A stretch of 64,000 nt of DNA from Fistularia commersonii. Lineage: Eukaryota > Chordata > Actinopteri > Syngnathiformes > Fistulariidae. Positions within the stretch are counted from its first letter, which is position 1. Each line of letters opens with the position of its first letter. The notes beneath the pieces were generated by a model. It was not told the origin of the DNA. It was given only the letters and a program-made list of their open reading frames with translations, and did no database searches. Below are positions 39,240 to 51,580 of the stretch, one piece after another. The stretch covers positions 5,959,001-6,023,000 of the forward strand of contig JBBMNZ010000030.1 of the NCBI GenBank assembly GCA_037954325.1. Reading direction: 5' to 3'. Made by a program: the position numbers and the translations under genes.

Positions 39240-39465
39240 TAGTCGCCGGCAGGGGGCCGCCGCGGATCGTTGACTCAGTGATATTCTGCAAACACGCAAC
39301 AGACCCGGGCTCTGCTAAAGCTGCCCGACGTCTCCACCGTGAAAAACGGGATGAAAACGACCCTCTGAAGAATTCCAAATCGGCCCCCCGCCTGTTTCTG
39401 CTTGGCGGCCGACTAACGGCAAGGCGCCACTCCAGGGGATCACCTGGCTGATTTTGAAGGAAAAA
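39240..39465. other. GC-rich patch of unknown nature
   Basis: A roughly 220-bp GC- and CpG-rich segment in AT-rich DNA. Both strands have open frames across it (plus 39074-39451, minus 39552-39208), but neither protein resembles a family I know. A CAG-type acceptor (gtcgccggcag, about 39241-39251) precedes the plus frame. It could be an exon, a small CpG island or part of a repeat. Confidence 0.3.
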
Positions 39466-42224
39466 GGCAGAGGGGAAAAAAGGGTGACTGAGACCTTTGG
39501 ATGAGATGAACAGAAACTCCACATGAAACCTGGGTGGCACTAATGTTGTCAATCCAGCAAAGAGATGATGAAGACAAACCTCCTTTGTGCCCTTCTGTTT
39601 CAGTCACCTGCCTCGCTCGTGCACATTTTGCGCCCTCTACACTGTTGTTCTGTGTGTGTGTGTGTCGCCCCCCTCCACATCGCCGCCCCTTCCCAGAGGG
39701 CTCGGGCCTTGATTTGCAATGGTTCTCTCAGAAAATCTTCCCACTCCATAGCAACGCGCCTCTTCACTGCTGCAGCCTGCAAAGGATGCAGGAGGCGTGT
39801 TGGGATGTAAAAGTACATCAGAGGAGATTACATATTGCCTCAGCTCATTTTCCAGCTGTCAGCTGTTGCTGGAAAATGCCATTGCTCACTCCTGTGTTCT
39901 CTTTCCCTACTTTCTTTCATTTAATTCCCCCCCCCCCTTCCTTTTTTAGTTTAAGAAACAGGGCTCCACGGCCCGCCTCCTAGCCCCAAATCAATCCCTG
40001 CTCTCGAACCGGTGAGACGCGTGTGAGTGTGGAATTATGTTTGGCCCTTCCTCTGTAATTTCACATGAAAAAGCCAAAAGGCTGCGTGGGCTGCTTATGA
40101 ACACAAAGAGAGGTGCTAATGGAGACACAGAGAGAGAGAGCATCACAGTATAACCAATTTATTTCAGAGAGAGAGTGAAACACATGCTATTTTCGGATGT
40201 TTGCTTGGTCTATGTCAGCCATTCTTTATGTTGATTCCAAAGATATTGAAATGGTCAACTCTGTAAACAATAGAGGTGATGAGCTACTGATGGAGGCCCA
40301 GGATAAGCTCCACTTAGAAAGTTATATTTGGACATTAAAGGGCAAAAAGTCCACAAGAGTACATTTTTTCATTTTTCTGCAGATTTTTTGTCGTCTGTGG
40401 CATTTTTAATTTTTTTTTTATGTTTTCCATTCATTTTCAAAACGACTGAAAACCAATTTAATGCGAATAGTCACAGTACCCCCGTCGGTTCACCTTCTTA
40501 GATACATGCTGGGCATTGGAATAAGTTCAGTAGATAATTTGCAGAGCAGACCTCCAGGTGAGATCTCTGAAATGATTCAGACTTTGAAATCATCTTTTTC
40601 CAATGTGATTTTAAAATATGGCTTGTGAGGTTTTTAAAGTCACTAAGATCAGAAGCGTATCGTGGGTCCTGCGCCTCTGCTCAGAAATTGGAGTTTGGAA
40701 TTTTCTACACCCTAAGAATTGAATACTCCAGTTGTATATTTGTTCTGCAAGATACTTCCAGCAATATATAAATGGGGAGTAATCTCAGTACTTGAAAACT
40801 TTTCAAATGTATAGTTATGATAAATGCTGTTCGAAGAAAACAAATTGGAGATGGAGATGAGGTTGTTTTCAGATTTCCTGAAAGCTTCATTGTCTATTTC
40901 CATCCAAACAGAGCGGCAGCGACGGAACCGCATTTGTTTCCCAAATGCAAAGTTTGTCTCACTTCTTAATGTTTGGTTCCAAAGTAAAAGCAGATTAATC
41001 ACCAACAAGTCACTAGTGTTAATACCAGCAGGATAGGATTTTGTCAGGTGGAGTCTAAAATCATGCAGTTTGTGGCTCAATATTAACCAATCACAGCCCG
41101 GGTCTCGAAAGGGGGACGACAACTCACCAATGTGTATCTCAAAGTTTGTCAAAGACTCCCAAATTAGAGGTCTGTGCTGAATAACATTTACGTTACACCA
41201 ATTTAAATGCGAGCCAAGGGAGACAGGGAGAACTGGCAACCGCCGAGTCAGCTTTGAGAAGTTACATGGCAACGCCAACCCATGAGCTCATGTTCCCATG
41301 TCACCGACTGCCAGTTCTCGTCTTTGTGCTCCTCGGTGGAACTCCCTGGGTTTTTTATGGTGGTCAGGATGTGGCTTTATTGAGCGTCCATTCCCCTCAG
41401 AGGGATGCCAGCCTAAGATAATTGTGTATCTTCTTTCGTGCCAGAGAGCAAGGCACTCTGCTAGAGCCTTGCTGGCTTCACCGATGAGAAGAAACATTCA
41501 AATGCTGATGAACGTGAGGGACGGCCTTGATGCCACCTGCCAACAGTGTTGGATTTTAATTCACTGTCGTAGCGGGTGGTGGGCTTTTCGTGCCATGATC
41601 CTTCCGATTTGTAAATTATTGAATCGAGCTGTCCAAAAAATGTTTTGAAACAGTGTTTTGATACGATGCAGTCAAGTTCATTAGCATGGAGTCTGATTCT
41701 TTTTTCAAAAATGAAATGGGACTTTCAGGCAGTTCATTGGTCAGCATACAGTCCTCGCAGCGCAGGGGTCAACGTTTGATTCCGGTGGCTGCTGAGTTTG
41801 ACTGCTCCGTGTTTGCAAGGGCTTTGCTCCAGTTTCTTGCAGAAGAAAAATATGCAGAAGGTTAAATGAAAACCGCAAGTTATCTGTCTGTGTGTCCCTG
41901 CGTGTGACTGACTGGAAACAAGTCCAGTGTCTGCTTGTACTGACCCACCTTCCATCAACCCCGCACACAAGATAAGCTGTGTGACAATGATAAATGAAAC
42001 ATTTGAATGCTTAAAACCAGCCCATCAGAGCAGAAAATGGCAGCAAACACACACAAAAAAATCGCTTTTTCCCCTTGTGACTCCCAACAAATGATCTTGT
42101 CATTCTTTAAACACAGTTTGTGTTACAACTTTTTTCAAATACACTGTCAAGCCTGAGTTTTACACACAAGATGGTGAAAATATAAGGAGGACTCTTTGTA
42201 GTTCAGTAGTGAAACTTCTTTTTC
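39466..42224. other. Non-coding sequence
   Basis: A short GT run near 39651, a C-run near 39928-39937 and scattered chance ORFs, the longest being 188 codons on - (41278-40712), which has no recognisable domain. No gene is supported. Confidence 0.4.
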
Positions 42225-42570
42225 TTTGGCAGCTCTATTCAGGGGTCACCACAGCGAATGAGCTTCCTCCATCCAACCCTTTTCTCTCACACCAACTTAC
42301 TTTATGTTGTCTCTCACCCATCCATAAACCTCCTTTTTTGGTCTTCTTCTAGTCCTCCTGCCTGGCAGTTTCAACCTAAGCATCCTTTTACCTTTTTCTA
42401 CTGTATTTTCACTCTCTCCTCTGTACACGTCTAAACCATCCCAGTCTGACTTTATCTCCAAAATATCTCACATGTGCCGTCCGTTTGATGGACTCATTCC
42501 TGATCCTATATGCCCCTCTCGCTCCCACAGAGAACATCATGTTCATCTCCACGACTTCCGGCTCTCCCCC
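42225..42570 (-). mobile_element. Non-LTR retrotransposon 3' end, degraded copy C
   Basis: Reverse-orientation copy of the element at 1355-1712 and 2098-2450. The plus strand reads attcaggggtcaccacagcg, then gcctggcagtttcaacctaa, then gatggactcattcctgatcc, the complements of the conserved blocks of copies A and B. It extends slightly further 5' than the others. Confidence 0.75.
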
Positions 42571-42910
42571 TCTTTGAATTAAGTACTTAATAAATTGGTG
42601 AGCGTAAGTTGCATGATAATGATCACTAATAATGTGGCATCAGGGAGGAACAATGGGAGTAGGAGGACATATCAAAATGCTACATTGTGGAGGAGTTTTT
42701 TTTGTTTTTTTTTTAATGTGACTCAGCATTAAGCCGTAGAAAATGATTTTCGCTCCATCAAAACAACACGTTTCTCTGAGACAAACCTATTCAAAACTCT
42801 GGGCCGATGTAGGTCATTTATGGCCATTGCTACTAGTGCACTCCTATTCTTCAGGGGGAAGGACAGATGTGTAGTCATGGCAGACGGTGTTAGTCAAGTG
42901 ACCTCCACCC

Positions 42911-42912
<2 letters not shown>

Positions 42913-42954
<42 letters not shown>
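42913..42954. repeat. (CA)n microsatellite
   Basis: About 42 bp of CA repeat. Confidence 0.95.
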
Positions 42955-42957
<3 letters not shown>

Positions 42958-45293
42958 AATGTAGTAAAATGGCAAATTTTTTGGATGCCCTCATGCAAAA
43001 TGATAAGCTGTCACTACGGTTTCCAGCACCACTCTCTGTCTCTCCTTCCTCTTGACCATTGAGGCAGAAATAAGAAACCCATAAACTGACCATTGGTTAT
43101 TTGCTCTGACACTGAATAAATCCTATGTTGTTGCATCATGCAAAGCTGGCATGTCCATAGTCTCTCTGGTAGCAGCTGCAACATTTACCTCATGCATGTC
43201 TTTTTACACGCTGTTGCCCAATCTTCCTTCCCTGTGTCTCCACCCAGATTCTCAGAAGCAACTAAAATGTAATATCCTCTTTTCACATCCTTTTTGAAGA
43301 GTGAGTTTGGTCTATTACCTGATCCACGTCTGCTCCTTCCAGAACCCAGGTGTGTGTTCACACTGTTCTGACCCCTTGAATAGTGCAACTTTACCAGGCC
43401 TGAGCGCCTCCACCTGTAACAGGGAAGATGATAACCATGACTGATAGCACAAGTTCAGAAGTTCAGTGCATCGCATACATCTGATTTTGAAATCCGACTT
43501 CCCCATTTTGCACCCACCAGGTAGTGACGGCTGTAGATCTGTGATGGGCCAGGCATGGGAGAGGAAACTGTGGTTTTCAGAGCGCTCACTACCTCGTTGC
43601 CCCACCCTGTTGGAACCCCTCCCCTGATGGTTTCTGGATCTCCAGAGCATGTTTTTCTTTGACCGAAATAGGTTTAAAAGATTTCCCACATTGGTGTTTG
43701 CTTGTACAACCCCAGTTGTATAATGCATTGTGTACTGTGTTTTGTGAAATAGTCATTCTTTTATCAAGGAGTTGCTCTTTTTTGGAAAGTCACACATTTG
43801 CATCTATGCGATGAGCCAGCGTTTCTGTTTGAAAATATATATTCAAATAAATCCGAGTATTTTGAGCTAATGAATAACAGTCATTCATATTTGCATGTTT
43901 GATATAAGGCTGTTTGTGTGTGCATATATATCATGAAACAAAACTAGAAACCACCCTCCTGCTAGTTAGCTTAGCATGAGGAATGGTACCTTATCCATCA
44001 GCTGCCATCCATAGTCATTCACATTGAAACTGTTGAGGCAAATGTTTCCCCAACACATTAACATCTGATCATAAAACTTCAAGAGCTCTCCATTATGAGC
44101 ACCTTCCTTGTTGACTTGACTACATCAGGAGCAAGTAGTTCGGGGAATGTCACGGAGGCGAACACATAATGCTGAGATCTCCGGCGATCCCTTATCGCTT
44201 CCTCTCCAAGTGTACCCCAACAGCAGCAGGGACCAACGTGGGAAGCGCTGTCACTGCGGTGCCAGTCTGCACAGCTGGGGTGCGACGACTGTATTACTGC
44301 CATTGTCTAATGCCCTCTGTGCACTCTGGAGCGCGGACATAAAGGCAGAGGGTGAATGACGTGGAGAAAATGATCCATTTGTGGAGCAGAGAAAGACAAA
44401 ATACAATCGCGGTAGGGAGAGACAGGGTGAGAGCTGCAAACTACAAAAACAGCAAAAACTGAGTTTTGAGTTTCACACGTGGATCATCATGGACCGCAAA
44501 GTCAGGACTTACAACCACATAAAGATGAAAAGATACAGATACTCTTACAGTAGGTATATATTCCTGCAGTGTTCACTAGTTTTGTTCACTTTGATTATCA
44601 TGCCGGGTGTTCTGTTTCATCTCGACCTTCTAACTCAAACAATCTTGGGAACGTGTTTGTCCAGGTGAGGCTCAATTTACTCCGTTTGCATGAATAATGT
44701 GCCAGCGGGGGACTTGAAAAGACAGAACTGGAAACTCATTTGCAAGTTTTTTACTTTCTGACAGGCTCTCGGTTTGCGCAGCTAATTTTCTGTTTAAATA
44801 CTCAGCGTACATATTCATGAGTTCTTTTAATCAGCACTTTGCACTGATTGCGTTATGCGCTTGCTGGTGGCTCCCTTCATCCGACCCATTCTTGGGTCTT
44901 AAATGTGGATTAAAGAGATTGTAGCTGCTTGTTTAAGCGTGGTATTAGTTACTGCTCTGTATTTCAGTTCTTGGTGTGAAGATAATTTTTCTCCAAGGTG
45001 AGTTTGTTGTTTAGAAGTTGCAGAGAGCAGCAGCAGCAGCAGGAGAGCTAAACTCTGGGTCCGTCAGGCTTGAACTTATGCCGGACTGTGTATGAGGGAG
45101 TTACAAGAAATTTATTATAACATGGTAAAGGGATGTACAAAAAGGTCCTTTAACAGCTGCATTGCAAAACATTGTTGTTGCTGTAAATGTGTAACATCAC
45201 ATTTATATGATATGATTACACATGGCAGACCTGGTGGTTCACTGTGAATTATTGTCCTCCCTCAAACACATGAAGTGCGCACATGCACACATA

Positions 45294-45344
<51 letters not shown>

Positions 45345-46261
45345 ACCTCAAAATGAGTCAGAGTGCCATGGCAAATTGGATTTACCACGCAATGCCCTCA
45401 TTATTGTTACCTAGGTAACCAGGCACCCCCTCTCAATCATCCCATTCGGTCATCCCTCTTGGAGCGAGACAAAAAAGAAGCCGGGGCCTGAGCTGAGGGA
45501 GGGGAGCGGAAATGATGGAGGGAGAGACGATGCCTAAAGAAGGAAGAAGGCTTTATTTCATATCTTGTTGTGTCATTTATCTTCTACCCATCATCCTTTC
45601 TGGTCCCCCTTTCCCTTTTGACAAACTAAAGAGACATTTGAGCAAAGTTTCACTTTTCTTTGTGGGGATCATCAAAGATCACTCGATTTCAAGCAGCTCT
45701 TGGCCCATCCTCCAAAAATACATCCGAATATATATTTTTTTTCTCCCTACTTTCCCATCATCCAACCCAGTGCTTGTCTGTCATGGTTTGGCAGAATGGA
45801 AGTCACACTGACATCAAGAAGTTCGAAGAGTAGTTTTCCATCTGTCACTACACTTAACTATCTCTCTCATGTCTCTGATCATTCTGGGCTTTTGCTGTTG
45901 CAACAGCACTTACTCAAGTTCCATGTTCCCAGAAATACATTTTCCGCAGGACTTTGTGAATTGGCCTTTTTGTTTTGTAACGCAATCCTGTTATGTGATG
46001 CATGTATTTTCTGTGCTTCATTCAAGCTTGTAATTTAAATACTTGCAGCGCTTGTTTAGTGGTTTCCCTGTGTGTTCATGTTATGCTGCTATTAAAAGAG
46101 GAGTGCTTTTATTATATTAGTTGTATGCCGCTATTATATAATGTAATTCCTGTCTGGTACATATTGAAATGGAGTATTTGCCTTGGGTTTAATCTAAACT
46201 GTGACAAAATCTTATAATTCTGTGTTTTTCCAAATGTTAGTCTAAAAATTATCATGTAATG
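42955..46261. other. Non-coding sequence
   Basis: Contains (CA)n at 45299-45340 and a short (CAG)n at 45029-45043. A minus-strand 137-codon open frame (43728-43315) has no family resemblance I can name. No gene is supported. Confidence 0.4.
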
Positions 46262-46450
46262 AGTGCTGTGGGCGGCACTGTGGTGCAGCGGTTAGCACAC
46301 CCACCTCGCAGTTAGAAGGCTCCGGGTTCAATATGTGGTGCTGTGATCGAATGGCGTGCACGGTGAACTCTGCTTCTCACCCAGTGTCAGCTTGGACTTA
46401 TGTGATCCTGTTTGTAAGACAGGCGTGTCGACAATGAATGAATGAATAAA
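46262..46450 (+). mobile_element. tRNA-headed SINE copy
   Basis: Starts gggcggcactgtggtgcagc then ggttagcac, a typical tRNA-derived head with an A-box-like region. A degenerate B box (gggttcaatatg) follows about 45 bp later. The body ends in an (AATG)n tail. It is the fullest copy of the repeat also seen at 37760 and, reversed, at 62215. It is a SINE, not a functional tRNA gene. Confidence 0.65.
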
Positions 46451-46899
46451 TGAATGGATGATTCAAGTTTGGACATGCTCAGATACAATAATATATGGAT
46501 AAGACATAGGCTGTAGTTTTATTCAATTTTTTTTTTAAGATTAAACTGAGCATAAACAGGCATTTTTAATGTTAATATATTGAAATCCAAAGGGAATTTA
46601 AAACATGATCGTGTAAACTTGAAAGGTTATGATTAATTCCAGAAAGGCAATCATCTCCCCCCCCCAACCTTTCTGGGCTTAATTAGAAAGTGCTTTTTTT
46701 TGTTTTGTTTTGTTTTTTCCCATTTCCATACTCACATGGGATTTCTATGACTGTATTCAAATGAAAATGTAATAGCTGGTGACACACACATGCACACCTG
46801 ACCCCATTTGAGTTTTTAAGTGAATTGCTGCCATCAATGGTCGAAAAACTGAATTTTCATTTTAACGGTGACTGAATTATAGTCAAAGTCAATGGATTA

Positions 46900-47330
46900 T
46901 GACACATCGAACGCCCGATAATACACACATAGATTGAAAGTTCAAACGCAAAATTTCTGAATTACTCACAAAAAACAACCAATTGGCTGTGCCGTGTTGT
47001 TGAGGCCGTCTGTCTGTGACAATGATCTGACGAAGATCAAGAGAGGCTGACTGTAAAATCTGTCAACTCTCCTCGAGCTAATCGCAATCCTTTAACCGTC
47101 CGAATCTTTGTCAATAAACAAGCACCCAATTACGAGCTGCAATGCTAATGAGTTACTCCCTCAGTGATAATAAGCAATATTTTAGACCACAGTAACAGGA
47201 GGTGCACTGATGCACATTGTCAGGGCCAGGAGAGCAAGTGTGTAGGAGGCTGAAGCCGCCTATTCAGCCTCCTGGGATACTCATCATCTGGCTCGATTCA
47301 GATGCCAAAGAGCTCCATTGTTTGACCCCA
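46900..47330. promoter_or_regulatory. Candidate conserved non-coding element
   Basis: A repeat-poor block with clustered homeodomain-type motifs, for example caattacgagctgcaatgct directly followed by AATGAG, then gtgataataagcaatatttt. This texture is typical of vertebrate developmental enhancers. Conservation could not be tested here. Confidence 0.3.
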
Positions 47331-48194
47331 TTCAAACACCACCATTGTACGGTGCCGGTCTGATTGTGCTGCTCTTTGCTATGCCAAAGTAACAACAGCG
47401 AATGTATGGTGTGCGCACTAATCTGTCTGTTTGTGCGCCTCGTGTTTCATCTGTGTTGTGCAGGAGGATTCAGTATCATTATATGGCGGTGTGAGTGTCA
47501 GCCGGTGTGTGTGCGCACCATTGTGTGTTTGCGATCCGGCAGCATGCGTTTGCATTTCCCGTGGCAGGGGGTTTCTCTGCTGGTGACAACAATGTGGCGA
47601 GTCATTGAAATGCAGCAGGGCAAGTGCAGCCCAAATGTGACCCGTTTTTTTTTTTTTTTTTTTCTTTTCCCCGGCTCTGCTGCCTGTTAAGTAGCCACCA
47701 GTCAAAAGCTGCCTTCCTTAAATGTTCTTGAAAAATTTTCATGCTCTGAAACACTCTGAACACACAATCCATTTTTGGTCTAAATAATGTAGTTTCTCAA
47801 ATGAGTTTGGCGCACAATTCATGATTCGTCATCACCTGCATGTGATGGTTTTAGCTCTGAAAACAGATGGGAGAGGGATGGATCTGCCCACTGTGGGCTT
47901 TGGCTTTGTATGTCAGAGCTCTGTATGTTCATTTCTTTTCTGTGGACCTGCGTGTACGACCTCTGAGCCAAAATGTAACTGAATGAGCCTAAAAATCACT
48001 TAATCGTACATGAAATGGCAGTAGTTTTGCACTGATTCAGAAAATTGCTGAGCAGTTTTGTTTGCGCACCAACATTTTTTTCCTCCTCAATCCCCAGAGC
48101 GCCAAAAACCAATGGAAGGTTTTTTGGTGCTGTGTTCACACTCTTTTCAGGAAGATTTAAAAATACAAACAATGGAAACCAATTTAACTTTAAC
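47331..48194. other. Non-coding sequence
   Basis: Contains a T19 run (about 47645-47663) and no gene that I can support. Confidence 0.4.
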
Positions 48195-48485
48195 AATTTA
48201 TCAATGGGAATGAGTCCATCGGAGGGACAACATGTGTTAAATGTTCTGGAGATAAGGTCTGACTGAGACGGCTTGGATGTGGACAGAGGACGGTTAGTGA
48301 CAATCTGGGTCGAACGATGCTGAGGTTGGAACTGCCAGAAAGACCAGAGAAGAGGTTTATGAAAGCAGTGAAAGAGAATTGGAAGTTAGTTTGTTAGAAG
48401 TGGAGGCAGAGAAAAAGGCTCCATTGCTGCATTTTATTGGCCGTGGCCACCCCTGAAGGGAGAAGCCGGAAGTGAAAGAAGAGTA
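48195..48485 (+). mobile_element. Non-LTR retrotransposon 3' end, degraded copy D
   Basis: Shares gggaatgagtccatcggagg, gatgctgaggttggaactgc and the ending ggccacccctgaagggagaa with copies A-C. It has an internal deletion. Confidence 0.75.
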
Positions 48486-48663
48486 AGAAAACAATTTAAC
48501 TTTCACATCGTCTTTGGTCTTTTTAGGTCGCAACTGTAAAAAAAAAAAAAAAAGGTGACAGAAACACATGACGCCCTCTGGACCCCAAGATACAGGGGTG
48601 TGAGTGTAATCTCAAACATAATCTCAAACTTTTTCCTCTCATGACCACATTTTGGTGGTGATG

Positions 48664-48668
48664 TTTTT

Positions 48669-48699
<31 letters not shown>

Positions 48700-48700
48700 G
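48664..48700. repeat. T15-G22 homopolymer junction
   Basis: Fifteen T directly followed by twenty-two G. The length of such a G run is error-prone in sequencing. If real, the run can form a G-quadruplex. Confidence 0.9.
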
Positions 48701-50860
48701 TTAGTTTCGTTTTTTTCTTTTCTCTAGATTCCAATCAGAAAAATAAGCAATTCCGATTTTGGAGAGTCCAAATATTGAACATGTTTCCCCAAATCAAATC
48801 ATTTGGGATATTCAATTGATAAAAGATATCACATTATGTATTTCCTGGGGCAGACTGACTCACTGTGAACAACAAAATCATATTCAGCAGTTATTTTTTG
48901 GTAAAATATTACATTAATATCACTTGGACAAAGATAAATTATTAGATTATATTAGATTATATATTAGATTCATTTATTTATCTTCCATTGAACAGAAGAC
49001 ATGTTTGTGGTCTTGGAAAAAAAAATAGATATATAGATATGTAAGCTCACTCCAGATGAATTATGGGGGTGCGTCTGCTGAGAGGATTGTGTTAGTCTCT
49101 GCATTTCCTCAAGTTTTGAAACATCCTGTTGCTCTGAAAAGTTGTTCTTTCACACTGATCAAGAAGTTCCTGTGATTTTGTGAAGCGCACATTCCTGGTT
49201 GCATCTCTATCAAGACATCTTTCTGAATCTGGTGTTTTGAAGGTGAAACTGTCCCACCCTGTTTTCTGGATGAATCACCCTGAGCTCAATGTGCGGTTTC
49301 CCTCTCTGATGGATAATAAATGTCAGAAAATTATAAAGAATAGTCCGAGTTCCTGAGATACTATTTGTATATAACTTGTTTTGTCCGTCAGAACTCGGCT
49401 GACGATCCCCTGCACAACTTTGTTGTGGACCGACTGATCGCATAATTTCGTGGGTGTTTATTTGAGATTCTATTCTAAAAATGCTCTAATGCAAAAATAA
49501 TCTTGTAAAAGATTACATAAAAATTCATACATCTGGAAGTATAATACAAGTAAACACATTTCAAAGGACTTAGTCATCGGTCGTGTCTTTGGCCCGGAAC
49601 TTTATAGAGGGATCTGCATGAGTCTTTTTAGATGTGGAACCCAAAAGCTGCTCAGGGCTCCCTATTAAACGCCACATATAGAGATCAGTCACGGGGTACA
49701 AACCTTCCCCGACATCCACATCGAAACTCTGAACTATTTCTCATGGTATCCTCTCTGTGACCTCAGACAAATTTGAGGCAAAAAAAAAACATCTTCTCTT
49801 TGCTGTGGATTCTTTATATGTCTCTTCCCTCCTCGTGTATTTGGAACCCACATCCCACATCCTGATGGATTTTACGTATCTGACTGTCTGGACTTGCCTC
49901 GGTGAAAATGAGTTTGTCTCAGTGTTCGTTCCCCAGAGTTTTGGCCTTAAACAGAGGCAGTAACAGAGGAGAGGAAGTCTTGGAGAAAAGTGATAATGAA
50001 TTGACTTGAAGCCTAGTTTCTATTTTGGTTGGGAATGGGTTGTCAAATTGGCTGTGACTCTGAGAAAGCGAAAAAGAGAGACGTTCAGAGTCTCTTCAAC
50101 TTTTTTTTTTCCCTTCAAAGTATAAATTGAAGGTCAAAAAGAGACAAGGCTGCATGTTTCCAGCAAATTGGGGCTGGATATGAAATACTTGAGAGACACT
50201 GGTAAGTGGCCTCGAGGGGATGGTGCAGCACTCAAGTTAAAAAGCTGGATAGAGTCACATGCAGACCCTTGCCCAGGACCAGCAGAGTATATTCACCAGG
50301 CTGCTCGGGAGGACTTTTTTTTTTTTTTTCCCCCAGTTGTGTCTCATGAATGACTGGAAAGTTTCCCCCCACACTTTGAGAGCAGTTTGTGCACAAGTTC
50401 TGGCCCACATTTCTGCCTCGTACTCGGGACGCTTTTGACAATTCAGCCCGAGTTATGGCACTGAGATATGTGTGCTTGATGTGGTTCAGACATAATGAGC
50501 TGGGCTTGAGGTTATGACAAACACTGGTCTTGACTCAAAATGGACAGATTTAATAAGTATCTTCCAAGGCGGTCTCAAGTGACTTATAGAGATGTTTGTT
50601 TAAAGGCTTCAGGAGCTCAAATTGTCATTCCAGTCAGAGCGAAATTCTGAAACATTAAAATTATGAGTATGACAACGGGTACAAACTGACACAAGCAGAG
50701 AGTCAATCCCAGCAGGTGAGTGTATTTGTGAATGTCTGAACAACGGCACAATGTTGCTGAAGATTGTGGCAAGCGAAAAATAGAAGGGGCTATCAGTGAT
50801 GTCCTATGATTCCTAGTGAGCTGTGAAGGAATGGCAAGAAGGGCCAGTCTCTCTCTCTCC

Positions 50861-50863
<3 letters not shown>
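48701..50863. other. Non-coding sequence
   Basis: No exon with paired splice sites and no RNA gene seen. T-runs at 50101 and 50317. Confidence 0.4.

Positions 50864-50930
<67 letters not shown>
50864..50930. repeat. (CT)n microsatellite
   Basis: About 67 bp of CT repeat, 570 bp upstream of the first coding exon at 51502. On + it is a long polypyrimidine tract. Confidence 0.97.
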
Positions 50931-50933
<3 letters not shown>

Positions 50934-51099
50934 GCATGTGCACGTATAAAATTCACACCCTTATTAGACGTCCCTATTGTCTTGAAATGCAGAAGCTAAT
51001 TATTCCTGTTAATCGCCAACCCCTTAAGCTGACTCATTGTAGAGATAAATATATATATATAGACCACTGACACACATACTCTCACACTGCACTGACCCT

Positions 51100-51501
51100 C
51101 CCCGTGCAGTACACACATCACACACTTACTCATACAAGTGCTCTCCACACGCCGCACTCTCACTTCAGCTTTGCACAGGACGTTGTGAACTCAGCTCCAG
51201 TTGGGGAAACTTGCAGAAGGTCTATGGGCGTCCTCTCTCTCACCCACATGCACACTCACCTGGCTTTTACTCTCACACACGCAGACACACACCCACAAGT
51301 GCACACTCTCACACATCCCCTTGCACAAGCGTGGCTCAGCCACAGTCCTCCTCCACTCGAGCGAGGAGCCTGACGGCGATCAGACTGTCCCCCCGAAGCG
51401 AGGAGGCCTGTCCGGCTGTTGATTTAATTTTACAAGCCCGGTCACTTGCTCTCGAGCTCCAAGCCGAGGGAGACGAGTGGGGGTGAAGAAGAGGAACGAC
51501 C
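51100..51501 (+). promoter_or_regulatory. Promoter / 5' UTR of the gene starting at 51502
   Basis: GC content and CpG density rise towards the ATG, with ctccactcgagcgaggagcc and ccgaagcgaggaggcctgtc. There is no in-frame ATG between the last stop and 51502. No TATA box is clear. The start site is unknown. Confidence 0.4.
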
Positions 51502-51580
51502 ATGGCGACGAACAACATCGCGGAGGTTGACCTGGATGAGCTGATGCGTGAAGAAGCGGAGGATGTCTTCTACGAGGATG
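51502..51580 (+). CDS. First coding exon of an unidentified gene (partial)
   Basis: The ATG has a near-ideal Kozak context (GACCATGGCG). The frame reads MATNNIAEVDLDELMREEAE, then six more residues rich in acid and aromatic side chains. It ends at an ideal donor (GAGGATG|GTAAGC at 51581), leaving phase 1. The peptide is strongly acidic, likely helical and has no signal peptide, so a cytosolic or nuclear protein is expected. I do not recognise the family. No second exon was found, so the first intron would exceed 12.4 kb and the rest of the gene lies beyond the window. GC-rich surroundings, Kozak match, donor and biased composition make a real exon likely. Confidence 0.6.

Noticed and set aside
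40712..41278. 188-codon minus-strand ORF, longest outside the named genes except the first 4784 frame
   Set aside because: No recognisable domain, no splice context, ordinary AT-rich composition. It is compatible with chance, though a search would settle it.
46262..46350. tRNA gene
   Set aside because: A-box and B-box-like motifs are present but no cloverleaf or intact B box; it is the head of a SINE.
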